A DNA stretch of 64,000 nt, taken from contig CAWFPH010000002.1 of NCBI GenBank assembly GCA_963817615.1, forward strand, positions 1,240,001-1,304,000, written 5' to 3'. The notes below the pieces were generated by a model. That model was not told the DNA's origin. It saw nothing but the letters and a program-made list of their open reading frames with translations, and did not search any database. Below, piece after piece: positions 44,119 to 52,876 of this stretch. The DNA comes from FEN-1219 sp963817615. GTDB taxonomy: Bacteria > Pseudomonadota > Gammaproteobacteria > Steroidobacterales > Rariloculaceae. Positions within the stretch are counted from its first letter, which is position 1; the number at the start of each line of letters is the position of its first letter. The position numbers were made by a program, and so were the translations under genes.

Positions 44119-44283
44119 TCAGAGGTCGAGCGCGAGCTCGATCTCCTCGAAGTCGAGGCGCGTCAGCGTCGGCTCTTCGTTCCGAACGAAGGAATCGGCG
44201 AACGGCGCATCGATTTCCTGGGTGAGCTCGTCGACATCGAGCTCTTTCGCCGGGGCTTGCGGCTTCGCATAGGGTTCGCTCAT
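44119..44283 (-). CDS. Small acidic protein of unknown function
   Basis: 54 residues from ATG at 44283, too short for routine ORF lists. It begins MSEPYAKPQAPAKELDVDEL and ends with RLDFEEIELALDL; about a third of residues are Asp or Glu. GAGAG lies about nine bases upstream of the ATG. The frame uses strongly GC-ending codons like its neighbours, which supports coding. It converges with the ParA-like gene and could be an adaptor or be unrelated. Confidence 0.5.
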   Translation of the reverse strand: MSEPYAKPQAPAKELDVDELTQEIDAPFADSFVRNEEPTLTRLDFEEIELALDL

Positions 44284-44609
44284 CGGTGGCTCTCTCTTGC
44301 GCGCTCGAGCTTGAGCGCGCGGGATCAGCGTACGCCGCGCCGGGGTGCCGCAACGTTAAGCCGATCACGCAAATGACCCGGCCGATCGGCAGCGAGCGCC
44401 GGGCGCGGTCGCCGGCACGCTGCTGCCGCGCCGGCGGTGACGGTTCGTGACATAATAGCCGTTGCGGCGTACGGCAGTTCTCATGGTCCGGCAAGCCCTG
44501 CATTCGGGAGTGCCGAAGAACTTGCAAGTTTGGTTCGGGGCGGCGCTTCAGGGAATCCCTGAGAGTTTGCGCATCCGAGAATGTTGGGGCGCCGGGTTGT
44601 CGGATTTAA
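44284..44609. other. Intergenic region between the small acidic gene and the MarR promoter
   Basis: About 330 bases without a convincing gene. A minus-strand frame over 44284-44527 is shadow-like. GTGACATAATAG at 44445-44456 resembles a -10 box but lacks a good -35. The part after 44480 is less GC-rich than its surroundings. Confidence 0.35.
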
Positions 44610-44637
44610 TTGACAGGCCTCGAGACTGCACTAGCAT
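44610..44637 (+). promoter_or_regulatory. Sigma-70-like promoter for the MarR-type gene
   Basis: A perfect TTGACA (44610-44615) is followed by 16 bases and TAGCAT (44632-44637), and then 53 bases of A+T-rich leader to the ATG at 44691. The open frame extends back through this promoter to a TTG at 44610, so the promoter argues for the later start. Confidence 0.55.
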
Positions 44638-44690
44638 TGAATGAAATTTTTTTGGCTTCACATGAAATTCGAATCGACGCAGGGAAATGC

Positions 44691-45149
44691 ATGAAGAGAG
44701 CTACACGCGCGACGAAAAAATCCACGGTCCGGGCGTCTTCTCGCGCAGCCGCCGATAACCACGTATTCGACGACGAGGGCGTCCGCATGGCCATCTTGGC
44801 CGCGCTCGAGTGTATGTACGAATGCTTTCCGCACATCACGCTGCCGCAGTATTTGATTGCGCTCGAGGTCCGAAAGGCCGAGCTGGACGGTACTCCGCAC
44901 ACGCTCGCATCGCTCGTGAAGAAGCTGAAGATGCCTTTTTCGACCGCTTCGCGGGTCGTCTGGTCGCTCACGGAAGAGGGCGGCGACATCGGCGTCATCC
45001 GCTATCTGAGCCATCCCACCGACCGCCGCAAAAAGCAGCTGGTGATCAATCAAAAGAATCTGCCGAACGAGGTGCCGCTCGCTGTGACTCGCGCGATGCT
45101 CGAGTACTACGGCGATTCCGTCAGGCAGTTGAAGCGCTCGGCGTCGTAG
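44691..45149 (+). CDS. MarR-like winged-helix transcriptional regulator
   Basis: 152 residues from ATG at 44691. A lysine/arginine-rich start (MKRATRATKKSTVRASSRAA) precedes a winged helix: FPHITLPQYLIALEVRKAEL, HTLASLVKKLKMPFSTASRV as the recognition helix region, and RYLSHPTDRRKKQLVINQK as the wing, with the MarR-type D-x-R-x-K. It likely binds DNA as a dimer. Its 3' end overlaps the convergent PepSY gene by 29 bases. Target unknown; PepSY regulation is possible. Confidence 0.8.
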   Translation: MKRATRATKKSTVRASSRAAADNHVFDDEGVRMAILAALECMYECFPHITLPQYLIALEVRKAELDGTPHTLASLVKKLKMPFSTASRVVWSLTEEGGDIGVIRYLSHPTDRRKKQLVINQKNLPNEVPLAVTRAMLEYYGDSVRQLKRSAS

Positions 45150-46299
45150 CTCTGCGCGCGAGCAACGGCGAGATCAGCCGTCGGTAAGCGAGCGCAAGTC
45201 CCGTCCAGACCATCACGAGGCTCGTAACCGAGACCGCGCCGGCCACGGTTTGGCCGACGATCCCGAGGGCCTCGCCGGTATGCAGGAAGCGAATCCACGC
45301 GCGGACGCGCTGCCCCGCCGGTAGGCTCGAAAACGGCGTCCACTGTTCAACCTCGCCCGAGATCGCGTCGAGCGTGAGCGTGTGACGGCGCTGCGGTTGG
45401 CCGCCGTTGCCCTGGTCCACGCTGAATCGAGCGAGCCCGCCGCCCCCGACGTTCAGGGTCAACGCGCGCCAACCGGGCGCCGCGGCCGCCGCCTTCGCGA
45501 ACAGCTCGTCGTAGCTGAGCGCCTGCGCGCCGCTGCCGGCCGACCCTGCGCCGGCGGCACCGAGCCCTGAACTATCGGCGCCGCTCGGTCCGCGGTTCGC
45601 GCCGCGCACGGGCGCCCGGTCACCGACGCTCCGGTACACCAGGTCGTTCGCCCACGAGTACGAGAACACCACCGAGCACGCGACGATCACCGCGAGCGGA
45701 ATGGCGGACCAGATGCCGAACACATGGTGCCAATTGAAGTCGCGCGCTTTTGCGGTTGTCGCCTTCGGATTGAAGGCGAGCCGCGCCTTGAACGCGGCCC
45801 ACATGAAGACGCGCGGCAGCCAGAGGTACAGGCCGCTCAAGACGAGAAACAGGAACGCAAGGTTGCACGCGGCGGTGACCGTGCGCGCGATCCGCCGCGC
45901 GTCTCCGCTCAAATTGAACCAGCGGTGCCAGCCCTCCACCGCATTGAAGAAGGCTCGCGCCGTCGCGCCACCCTGCGGGGCAACCTCAGCGGTATAGGGA
46001 TTCAAGAACAGCGTGCCGGTGCGTCCGGCCGATACCGTGACGGGCGCGCGCGGATCGTTCCGGAGCGTGAGGGCGGTGGGCACGAAATCGGCGTCGTAGC
46101 GCCGCGCCGCGTCGAGCAGGTCGGCGAGCGGCGCGCGAACCGCGCCCGGAGCGGGGTCGGCGTATTGAGCGCCGTCGAGCCACGCGAGGATTTGGCGCTC
46201 GTAGGTGAGCAGCACCCCCGTCGTCGACATGACCAGAATCACGAGTCCGGCCGTCACGCCGCAGGCGAGGTGAATCCAAAAGACCGCTTTTCGGAACAT
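45121..46299 (-). CDS. PepSY-associated transmembrane protein
   Basis: 392 residues. It starts MFRKAVFWIHLACGVTAGLV, the PepSY_TM signature, with four transmembrane segments (about 10-32, 140-160, 190-212, 345-367). Conserved histidines (WIHLACG, GWHRWFNLSGD, FNWHHVFGIW, IRFLHTGEALG) are placed as haem or iron ligands in this family. Periplasmic PepSY loops include VTVSAGRTGTLFLNPYTAEV. A glycine/alanine-rich insert lies near residue 235. Such proteins act in iron-siderophore reduction or flavin electron transfer at the inner membrane. Confidence 0.9.
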   Translation of the reverse strand: MFRKAVFWIHLACGVTAGLVILVMSTTGVLLTYERQILAWLDGAQYADPAPGAVRAPLADLLDAARRYDADFVPTALTLRNDPRAPVTVSAGRTGTLFLNPYTAEVAPQGGATARAFFNAVEGWHRWFNLSGDARRIARTVTAACNLAFLFLVLSGLYLWLPRVFMWAAFKARLAFNPKATTAKARDFNWHHVFGIWSAIPLAVIVACSVVFSYSWANDLVYRSVGDRAPVRGANRGPSGADSSGLGAAGAGSAGSGAQALSYDELFAKAAAAAPGWRALTLNVGGGGLARFSVDQGNGGQPQRRHTLTLDAISGEVEQWTPFSSLPAGQRVRAWIRFLHTGEALGIVGQTVAGAVSVTSLVMVWTGLALAYRRLISPLLARRATTPSASTA

Positions 46300-46415
46300 C
46301 GCTCGCAGCCGCCATCAAGAAGGGGAGGGCAAGGGTAGCAGACCTTGATGGAAGCGAGAACTATTCGCATTCATGACGCGCGTCCACTCCTCCGAGTCCG
46401 TGCGCTTGCAGCGTG

Positions 46416-46452
46416 CAATAAACAAAGGGCCGAACCGTTGCCGGTTCGGCCC
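46416..46452 (-). terminator. Rho-independent terminator of the glycine-zipper gene
   Basis: Bases 46427-46437 (GGGCCGAACCG) and 46442-46452 form a perfect 11-base-pair stem with loop TTGC. Read on the minus strand, the stem is followed by TTTGTTTATTG. It lies 29 bases after the stop codon of the minus-strand gene ending at 46481 and is the clearest intrinsic terminator in the window. Confidence 0.9.
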
Positions 46453-46480
46453 TCGAATCGCGGACTGAGAACGCTCGCTA

Positions 46481-47011
46481 TTACTGCGTGCCGGCCGGCT
46501 CGCAGTGGTGCACGACGGTCGTCGTGGTGCGCGCGTCCACATGCTTCTCCTGGACCTTCTGCTGGATCTTGCGGCCGATGAACGCACCCGCCGCGGCGCC
46601 CGCGGCCGTCGTCAGGTTGCGGTCGCCGACGTCCTTGCCGATCGCGCCGCCGACCACCGCGCCGAGCGCAGTGCCTGCAATTTGGTGGCCGTCCTTCGGA
46701 TCCTCCTGCACCGTTACTTCCTCGTCCCAGCAATGCTCGGCAGGAGCCGCTGCGGGCTGCGCGGCTGGGCGCGAAGCCGCGGGGCGCGGTGCCGCAGCGG
46801 GTCGCGGTGCGGCCTGCGAGCGTGCCGGCGCCGCAGCGGTCTCGTCCACGCGCGCGACGGCCACTTCCTGTGCCGCCGCTTGAGGCTCGTCGCTCGCGAC
46901 CGTGCTGCCTTGCTCGACGCGGGGCTGGCTCAAGAACGAGTAGCCGGCGACACCGCCGGCCGTCGCGACGCCGATGCCCGCAACTACGCCGATCAACATC
47001 GATTTGTTCAT
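46481..47011 (-). CDS. Glycine-zipper 2TM-domain protein
   Basis: 176 residues from MNKSMLIGVVAGIGVATAG, a hydrophobic anchor, then an alanine/proline-rich linker (about 45-100) and a C-terminal domain: GHQIAGTALGAVVGGAIGKD and TTAAGAAAGAFIGRKIQQKV, the paired glycine zippers of the Rick_17kDa/SlyB type. TTTVVHHCEPAG ends the protein. Family members sit at the outer membrane and affect envelope integrity. A ribosome site (GGAGGG) precedes the ATG at 47011. Confidence 0.88.
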   Translation of the reverse strand: MNKSMLIGVVAGIGVATAGGVAGYSFLSQPRVEQGSTVASDEPQAAAQEVAVARVDETAAAPARSQAAPRPAAAPRPAASRPAAQPAAAPAEHCWDEEVTVQEDPKDGHQIAGTALGAVVGGAIGKDVGDRNLTTAAGAAAGAFIGRKIQQKVQEKHVDARTTTTVVHHCEPAGTQ

Positions 47012-47138
47012 AGTGCCCTTTGCCCTCCTTGGGTCGGGGCCGCCACTGTGCCGCCGCGCGGTGAGCACGGTCCGTGAAGCCGATCACAGGTGCGCGGTGG
47101 GGGGATGTCGCGCGAACGTTATTGGCAAATGCTGCAGG

Positions 47139-47486
47139 TTACGCCGCGCGCACCGGGCGCTCGAGCGGCGGCAAGCCGTGAGCGGCGCGCGCGCGGTCGC
47201 AGCGCTCGTTGTGCACGCCGTCGGTCCACGATGCGTGGAACTCGCGGCACGGCGAGGGCCGCAGCGCATGAATCGCGCAACGCACGGCGTTGCCGATCTC
47301 GCCGTCGAGCGCGATGCAACGCGGCGGCACCGTGTCCGTACCACGCATCACGGCGCGATGAGGCGTGAGCTTCGTTGTGAGCTCGGGCGGCGTGATGCCG
47401 CCGGCGGCCGGATCGGCTTCGCTCCAATAGAAAGAGTTGCGGAAATAGGCGCAGCAAGCCCCGCAGCTCAAGCACGGGTTCCACAT
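47139..47486 (-). CDS. YkgJ-family cysteine-cluster protein
   Basis: 115 residues from ATG at 47486. NPCLSCGACCAYFRNSFYWS, PRCIALDGEIGNAVRCAIH and RPSPCREFHASW give the eight-cysteine CxCGxCC pattern of YkgJ proteins, which probably bind a zinc or iron-sulfur cluster. Function unknown. The frame upstream to 47741 overlaps the nuclease gene in another frame and is not real coding. It lies 55 bases after the nuclease-helicase gene on the same strand, possibly in one transcript. Confidence 0.87.
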   Translation of the reverse strand: MWNPCLSCGACCAYFRNSFYWSEADPAAGGITPPELTTKLTPHRAVMRGTDTVPPRCIALDGEIGNAVRCAIHALRPSPCREFHASWTDGVHNERCDRARAAHGLPPLERPVRAA

Positions 47487-47541
47487 ACGCGGACAGCACG
47501 ACCTCGAGGCCGAACCGGGCGCGGACTCTAGCGGCTTTTCG

Positions 47542-50500
47542 TCAACCGGAGAAGGGGGGTACCTCTCGCGCGAGCTCGCGGTAGCGGCAAAACGCATTCG
47601 CGAGCCGCATCTCGAGCGGCGTGCGGCAGTTCGGCTCGAACAACCGCGGCGCGCCGACGAGGACGCAAAGCGCTTTTGCGCGCGACGTCGCGACGTTGAG
47701 GCGGTTCGCGCTGTACAGGAAATCCATGCCGCGCGGCGCATCCTCGGGCGTCGATGTCGTGAGCGACACGATCACCGCCGGCGCCTCTTGTCCCTGAAAC
47801 TTGTCGACGGTGCCGACGCGTAGGCCCGGCAGCCTCGCGGAGAGTGCGGTGACCTGCGCGTTGTACGGCGCGACGATCATGACATCCGCGCGGCCGAACG
47901 GCGCTTCGGCGCCGTGCTTGTCGCGCCAGACCACCGAGCCGTCCGTCAATGCGTCGATTAGCACCGCGATCGCCTCGACCTCTTCCAACGAGCGGGATTG
48001 ATTACTCTCGTGCTCGACCGGCACGTAGACGAGTCCGGCCCCGCCGAGCGTGGCCGCACGAGTGCCCGGCCGCGCGAGCAGCGCCTGCCGCTCGAGCCCC
48101 GGGAACGCATGCAGCCGGTTGTCGTAGAACGCTTCAGCGGTGAACTCGCAGATCGCCGGGTGCAGCCGCCGGGTCTGCTGCAGGAACAGTCCGCGATCCG
48201 CTGGAATCGTCTTCGCTCCCCCGAGCAGGTGCTCGAGCGCCGAGGCATGGGCGCCCGGCGGATGGCTCGCCTGCTGCGGCTGCTCGAGCTGCTGCGGGTC
48301 GCCGAGCAGCACGAGGCTGCGCGCGCCGGCCGACACCGCGAGCACGTCCGCCAGCGACATTTGACCGGCCTCGTCGATGAACAGCACGTCGGCGCTCGCG
48401 CGAAACTCCGGCCGCGCCCACAGCCAAGAGGTGCCGCCCAGCAGCGCGTAGTCGCCCGCCGTGAACTGACGCGCAGCATCGGCGTTGTCTTCGACGATGT
48501 GGACGTTGTCCGGGTAGCCGTCCTTCGGCTTGCGCTTGTGCAGGCACGCGAAGCCCTCGAGGCCTTGCTCGGCCGCACGGTCGCAGACCGCGCGCAACAG
48601 ATTCGCGATCACCTCATGGCTCACGGCCGTCACGCCGACTTTCTTCCCGGCCTTGATGAGCTCGAGGATCATGTGCGAGCCCGTAAACGTCTTACCCGTG
48701 CCGGGCGGGCCCTGAATCGGCAGCACGCCGCAGTCGAGCTCGAATGCGAGCCGCCGAGCGGTTGCGACTTCGGGATCCTGCGCACCGCTCGACGGCGCAA
48801 CACCCGCCGCGATGCGCTGCTCACGCGCGCTGCGCGCGGCGCCGATCGAGATCACGCGCGCGCCGCCGCTCGATGGGTTCATTGCCGGCCGCTCGGCGAG
48901 GCCTTGGGCGCCGGCGACGAAACGCGGCGCGTGCTTGAGCAGCAAGTCGCGAGCGGCACGGTGCTCGCCGGGCCCGTCGATGTCGTGGCCGGCGACGTAG
49001 CGCCCGATCTCGAGCAGCACGGCGGGCTTGAAGCCCGGTCGCACGTTGCGCTTCACGAAGATCCGCTCCGGCCGGAGCGCCGCGAACCGGGCGGCGTGCT
49101 GAATGTCGAGCGTGTGCGCGGCCACGTCGATGGCGACGATCGGTCCGAGCGTGAGGCCGTCCTGGGGCAGGCATGCGTCGTCGTCGCGGCGCACGTCGTG
49201 GTCTTGCGGCGGAAACGAATAGCGCCGGATCGGCCGCGCCCCCGTGCCGCCGACCGTGTCGAGCAGCGCGAGGCCGGCGAGCGCCGAGCGCTCGTCCTCG
49301 TAGTCCTCGAGCGGCAGGTCGCGGAGCCTGAAGTATTCCCACCATGCGGCCTTGTCCTCGCGCCGATGCCATTCGAGCAGGTGCGCGAGCAACCAGCGCG
49401 CCTGCTGCTCGGGCGTGCGGTCCGCGACATCCATCGGGACGTTGGCCGTGAGCTCGGCGAAGACGCGGGCTGTCTCGTCGGCCGTCGCCGCGATCTGCTC
49501 GCTCGCCTCGCCGCTCTTCTGCTCGGGCCGCGGCAGCTCCACGCCGTGCTCCCGCTCGGCCTCGCTGCGTAGCGTCTCGAGCCAAGCGCGCAAGCTTTCG
49601 GCCGACAGGCAATCCTCGCGATTGTAGAGCTCGACCGCGGCGACGTGCGCGGCGAGCTCCGCGCTCGGAGCCGGCTGCGCGTCGAACGCGAGCGCAAGCT
49701 GCGGCTCGGTCGCCGCGTGCGTCCCCACGCCCAAGCGCTCGTGCATCTCGATGGCCCACTCGACCGCGTGCCGGCTTGCAGTTGCGGCGCGCAGATCCTG
49801 ACGGCGCTCGAGCCCGTAGAACTGCTCGAGCTCCTTGATCGAATAGCTCTCCACGCTCGCCTTCAGCGAGTGGCGCACGATCGTATAGAGATCGACGAAC
49901 ACCTCGCCGCGCAGCAGCGTGTCGAGCTCGGTCTCGCGCGTCGCGTAGCGACCCGACAGCCGCTTGAACGTAGCGGGCTCGTATGCGCCGAAGTGATACA
50001 CGTGCATGTCGGGTCGGGCGCGAAACGTCGCGAGGATCAGATCGACGACCGCCTCGAAGGCGCGCTTCTCCTCCTCCGGCGTGGCCGCCCAAATCGCGCG
50101 GTAGCCGCGCGGCGCCGCGCCGGCGCCCGGGTCGGAAAGCGGCGCCGCAATCAGCCCGAACAGGTACTCACGCCCGCCGTCGATCGCGAGCCGGTCGCCC
50201 TCGAGGTCGAGAAACACGTCGAACTGCGATGGCCGAGGCAAGCGCGCGAGGCCATGCTCGGGGCCGAGCGGCATGAGCACCTCATGCTGCGGCCGACCGA
50301 GCCGTCGCGCCTTGAGCTGAATGGCGGCCTGGTCGCGGGCGCGCACGAGCGCCTCGCGCGAGCCGCGCGCAGGCTTTCGGACGGTGTCGAGCTCGCCGAG
50401 CCGCTCGAGCGTCGTGACGTCGATACGGGCGAGCTCCTTGATCTGCAGTCGGCTCAAGCCCGCAACGAAGCACAGGTGATCGTCGCGACGCCGCTCCGCG

Positions 50501-51168
50501 TCGCAGCGCGACCACCAGGCGCAGACCTCGCAATGCTGCACGGGCTCGGGGTAGCTCGTGCGCGGCGGGCTCGCCGCGATCGCCGCCTCGAGCCGCGTCT
50601 TGACGAGCCGGTAGTAGGCGGCGAAATCTGCGAGCCGATAGTGCTCCGGCTCGAAGTCGTGATGCGGCGCCACGACGTGAGCATGCGCAGGCGCAATACC
50701 CTGCAGGTTTGCGACGAGCTCCGAGTAGACGCACAGCTGCAGAATGGTGCCCGCGCGCGTCTGCGTCGCGAGCTTCGCGTCGATCACTTCGTACGACCAT
50801 TCGCCGAGCGCGCTCGGCACCGCGCATCTGCGCAGAAAATCCGCGCGGCCGAACCAGCGCTCGTTGCCGAGCGGCGCTTGGTAGATCAGGTCGACGCCGG
50901 CGCGCATCGCGGCTGCGGTTGCGGCGGCGCCCCGGTCCGCTCCAATTTGCTCGACCGCGAGATCTCCGGCCGCGCGCAGATGCTCGAGGTACGCCTTCTC
51001 GTGCTCCAGGCCGCGCTCTGCGAGCAGCGCGGCGAGCGGATCGCGCCATCTCGGTTTGCGTGCGCGTCCCTCGGCGGCCGCAAAGTCGAGCTCCGACAAG
51101 CGCGCGCACGACAGATGGTTCGCGAGGTCGGTCGCGGAGAGCTTGAGCAAGTCGTCCACCAAGCGCAT
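47542..51168 (-). CDS. TM0106-type RecB-like nuclease fused to an SF1 helicase
   Basis: 1208 residues. The N-terminal nuclease has LSATDLANHLSCARLSEL, the PD-(D/E)XK core WSYEVIDAKLATQ (about 122-134) and the cysteine set QHCEVCAWWSRC (about 211-222), which with the first cysteine forms an AddB/Cas4-like 4Fe-4S site. An RNase-H-like exonuclease domain follows (FDVFLDLEGDRL near 316; YNREDCLSAE). The C-terminal SF1 helicase shows LPIQGPPGTGKTFTGSHM (about 820), VLFIDEAGQMS (about 930), VLLGDPQQL, and VDKFQGQEAPAVIVS. Likely role in DNA repair or end processing; some homologues lie in defence islands. No obvious antiviral partners beside it. Confidence 0.93.
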   Translation of the reverse strand: MRLVDDLLKLSATDLANHLSCARLSELDFAAAEGRARKPRWRDPLAALLAERGLEHEKAYLEHLRAAGDLAVEQIGADRGAAATAAAMRAGVDLIYQAPLGNERWFGRADFLRRCAVPSALGEWSYEVIDAKLATQTRAGTILQLCVYSELVANLQGIAPAHAHVVAPHHDFEPEHYRLADFAAYYRLVKTRLEAAIAASPPRTSYPEPVQHCEVCAWWSRCDAERRRDDHLCFVAGLSRLQIKELARIDVTTLERLGELDTVRKPARGSREALVRARDQAAIQLKARRLGRPQHEVLMPLGPEHGLARLPRPSQFDVFLDLEGDRLAIDGGREYLFGLIAAPLSDPGAGAAPRGYRAIWAATPEEEKRAFEAVVDLILATFRARPDMHVYHFGAYEPATFKRLSGRYATRETELDTLLRGEVFVDLYTIVRHSLKASVESYSIKELEQFYGLERRQDLRAATASRHAVEWAIEMHERLGVGTHAATEPQLALAFDAQPAPSAELAAHVAAVELYNREDCLSAESLRAWLETLRSEAEREHGVELPRPEQKSGEASEQIAATADETARVFAELTANVPMDVADRTPEQQARWLLAHLLEWHRREDKAAWWEYFRLRDLPLEDYEDERSALAGLALLDTVGGTGARPIRRYSFPPQDHDVRRDDDACLPQDGLTLGPIVAIDVAAHTLDIQHAARFAALRPERIFVKRNVRPGFKPAVLLEIGRYVAGHDIDGPGEHRAARDLLLKHAPRFVAGAQGLAERPAMNPSSGGARVISIGAARSAREQRIAAGVAPSSGAQDPEVATARRLAFELDCGVLPIQGPPGTGKTFTGSHMILELIKAGKKVGVTAVSHEVIANLLRAVCDRAAEQGLEGFACLHKRKPKDGYPDNVHIVEDNADAARQFTAGDYALLGGTSWLWARPEFRASADVLFIDEAGQMSLADVLAVSAGARSLVLLGDPQQLEQPQQASHPPGAHASALEHLLGGAKTIPADRGLFLQQTRRLHPAICEFTAEAFYDNRLHAFPGLERQALLARPGTRAATLGGAGLVYVPVEHESNQSRSLEEVEAIAVLIDALTDGSVVWRDKHGAEAPFGRADVMIVAPYNAQVTALSARLPGLRVGTVDKFQGQEAPAVIVSLTTSTPEDAPRGMDFLYSANRLNVATSRAKALCVLVGAPRLFEPNCRTPLEMRLANAFCRYRELAREVPPFSG

Positions 51169-51201
51169 GCGCGGATCATAATGCAGGCCGGAGGTGAGCC
51201 G

Positions 51202-51555
51202 ATGTCAGCCGAAGCCCTCGAAGCGCTGCAGCGCGAGCTCGAACGCTTTGCGGCCGAGCGCGATTGGCAACAGTTCCATTCAGCGAAGAATCTGGCGATG
51301 GCGCTTGCGGTCGAAGCGGCCGAGGTCGTCGAGCACTTTCAGTGGCTCACGGAGTCCGAGAGCGACGCGCTCGAGCCCGCGCGGCTCGATAAGGTGCGTC
51401 TGGAGCTGGCCGACGTGTTCATCTACCTGCTGCGTCTCGCCGACCGGCTCGGCGTCGATCTGCTCGCGGCGGCGGCCGAGAAGATGCGATTGAACGCCGA
51501 GAAGTACCCGGCCGAGCGCGTGCGCGGCGACGCGCGCAAGTACGACGAGTACTGA
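51202..51555 (+). CDS. MazG-like nucleotide pyrophosphohydrolase
   Basis: 117 residues. ATG at 51202 is chosen over an in-frame ATG at 51181 because GGAGGTGA lies four bases before it. The all-alpha NTP-PPase core shows HSAKNLAMALAVEAAEVVEH with the first E-x-x-E metal site and LELADVFIYLLRLADRLG with the second, then KMRLNAEKYPAERVRG. It hydrolyses (deoxy)nucleoside triphosphates to monophosphates, often as house-cleaning. It is divergent from the nuclease-helicase gene, 33 bases apart. Confidence 0.92.
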   Translation: MSAEALEALQRELERFAAERDWQQFHSAKNLAMALAVEAAEVVEHFQWLTESESDALEPARLDKVRLELADVFIYLLRLADRLGVDLLAAAAEKMRLNAEKYPAERVRGDARKYDEY

Positions 51556-51561
51556 ACGCCG

Positions 51562-52674
51562 CTACTGCCTCAGCCGCTTCTCGAGCTCGCCCTTCTGCAG
51601 CATCTCGTTCCAGAACGGCCGCGCATCGCACGGCTCGCTCTCGATGAGCCCGACCTGCTCGTCGCCGCGCTGCGAGCCGCGCGTGCGCACGAGCGGCGCG
51701 CTGTAGAGCTTGTCGTAGATGGTCATCGTGCGATCCATCGTGAGACCGTCCGCCGCCGGGGTCCACCGCTCGACGATCCGAGTGTCCGCGCCGCCGCTCA
51801 TCGGATAGCCCGAGCCGTCGAGCCAGCCCGGCGACAGCATCGTGGTTTCGATCACGAGCGTTCGGCCCTCCCAGTGGCCCTTCGAGAAGCCCATGGACGT
51901 GAGCGGCTGCTCGGCGGGCGGCTCGCGGCCGTCCATCCAGACGCGCCGCGGCGTGTTGTCCTGCATGAAGACCATGAGGTAGTGGGTGCCGGCGTCCACG
52001 ATCTGCACGGGATACGGCGAGCCGAAGATCCGCGGCAGTCCCGCGGGCAAGCAGCGCAGCACGAGGTCGTCGCCGTAGCTGCGGCCCTTGTAGATCGCAG
52101 CGGCCGCCGGCGTCATCGGCATCGGCTTCGGCTCGAAATCATCGACGGTCACGTGAAACTTGTAGCGGTTGTCCCAATAGCCCGAAAGGTCGAACGGATA
52201 GTGATTCGCGTGGACGGTGTAGTCTCGCTTCGGATCGGCCGTCACCTCGCTCGTGGTGTTCGGCGCGACGCAGTTGCCGAGCTTGCGCCCGCTCGCGAGA
52301 TAGATGCAGGTGGCATAGAGCTTCTTCGCGCCGTCGCGGCCGAGGTTGCCGGTGGCGCGCAGCGTGTCGCCGACCTTGATGGTTTCCTCCGTCCAGTTTT
52401 GGCGCCGATAGGTCGGCAGATTGCCGGGCGGCTGCAACGCCCACGATTGCACGCTGCCATCGGGCTGCTTCACGTCGACGTCGTAGCGGATGTGCGGGTT
52501 CTGCCACCACACGCGCGTGACCTTACCCTCGACCTCGCCGGTCAAGCTCGCCTCGAACTCGGTCGCGAAGGCATGGTGTGCGACGGCGCGCCCGCCGATC
52601 GTCGCGAGCGCGATGAGCGCCGCACAGCGCGCGGCGTTGCGGACGGTGCGAAGGCTGCGGTTGCCGACGTTCAT
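51562..52674 (-). CDS. Exported fusion protein: DUF6152-like domain plus partner domain (third locus)
   Basis: 370 residues. The signal peptide ends GGRAVA and the mature start is HHAFATEFEASL. The DUF6152 half reads VEGKVTRVWWQNPHIRYDVD, GNLPTYRRQNWTEETIKVGD and ATGNLGRDGAKKL. Then a cysteine pair region (TCIYLASGRKLGNC) leads to the partner half: VLRCLPAGLPRIFGSPYPVQ, VWMDGREPPAEQPL, FSKGHWEGRTLVIETTML and TRIVERWTPAADGLTMD. Here the partner motif is HWEGRTLVIET, with Arg in place of Asp. Stand-alone and convergent with MazG. Confidence 0.84.
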   Translation of the reverse strand: MNVGNRSLRTVRNAARCAALIALATIGGRAVAHHAFATEFEASLTGEVEGKVTRVWWQNPHIRYDVDVKQPDGSVQSWALQPPGNLPTYRRQNWTEETIKVGDTLRATGNLGRDGAKKLYATCIYLASGRKLGNCVAPNTTSEVTADPKRDYTVHANHYPFDLSGYWDNRYKFHVTVDDFEPKPMPMTPAAAAIYKGRSYGDDLVLRCLPAGLPRIFGSPYPVQIVDAGTHYLMVFMQDNTPRRVWMDGREPPAEQPLTSMGFSKGHWEGRTLVIETTMLSPGWLDGSGYPMSGGADTRIVERWTPAADGLTMDRTMTIYDKLYSAPLVRTRGSQRGDEQVGLIESEPCDARPFWNEMLQKGELEKRLRQ

Positions 52675-52876
52675 CGTGCGTCCCCCGGTTCGGCTCTGGC
52701 CTCGGGCGAGCGTTGCATACGAACCTGCCGGTGTCCACCGCGTGGCCGCCGTGTGTCCCGCGGGGCGTGGCGTGGCGCGGCGTTCGCGCGTAGCATTCTC
52801 CGCTACGACCGTTCGGGGGAACGGCGCCCGCCGTCAAGAGCGGGCCCAGAGAGACCCAAGCCAAGGAGTCGACCAC

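Noticed and set aside
44610..44690. Longer start (TTG at 44610) for the MarR-type gene
   Set aside because: The extra residues coincide with a TTGACA-16-TAGCAT promoter and an A+T-rich leader; ATG at 44691 is better.
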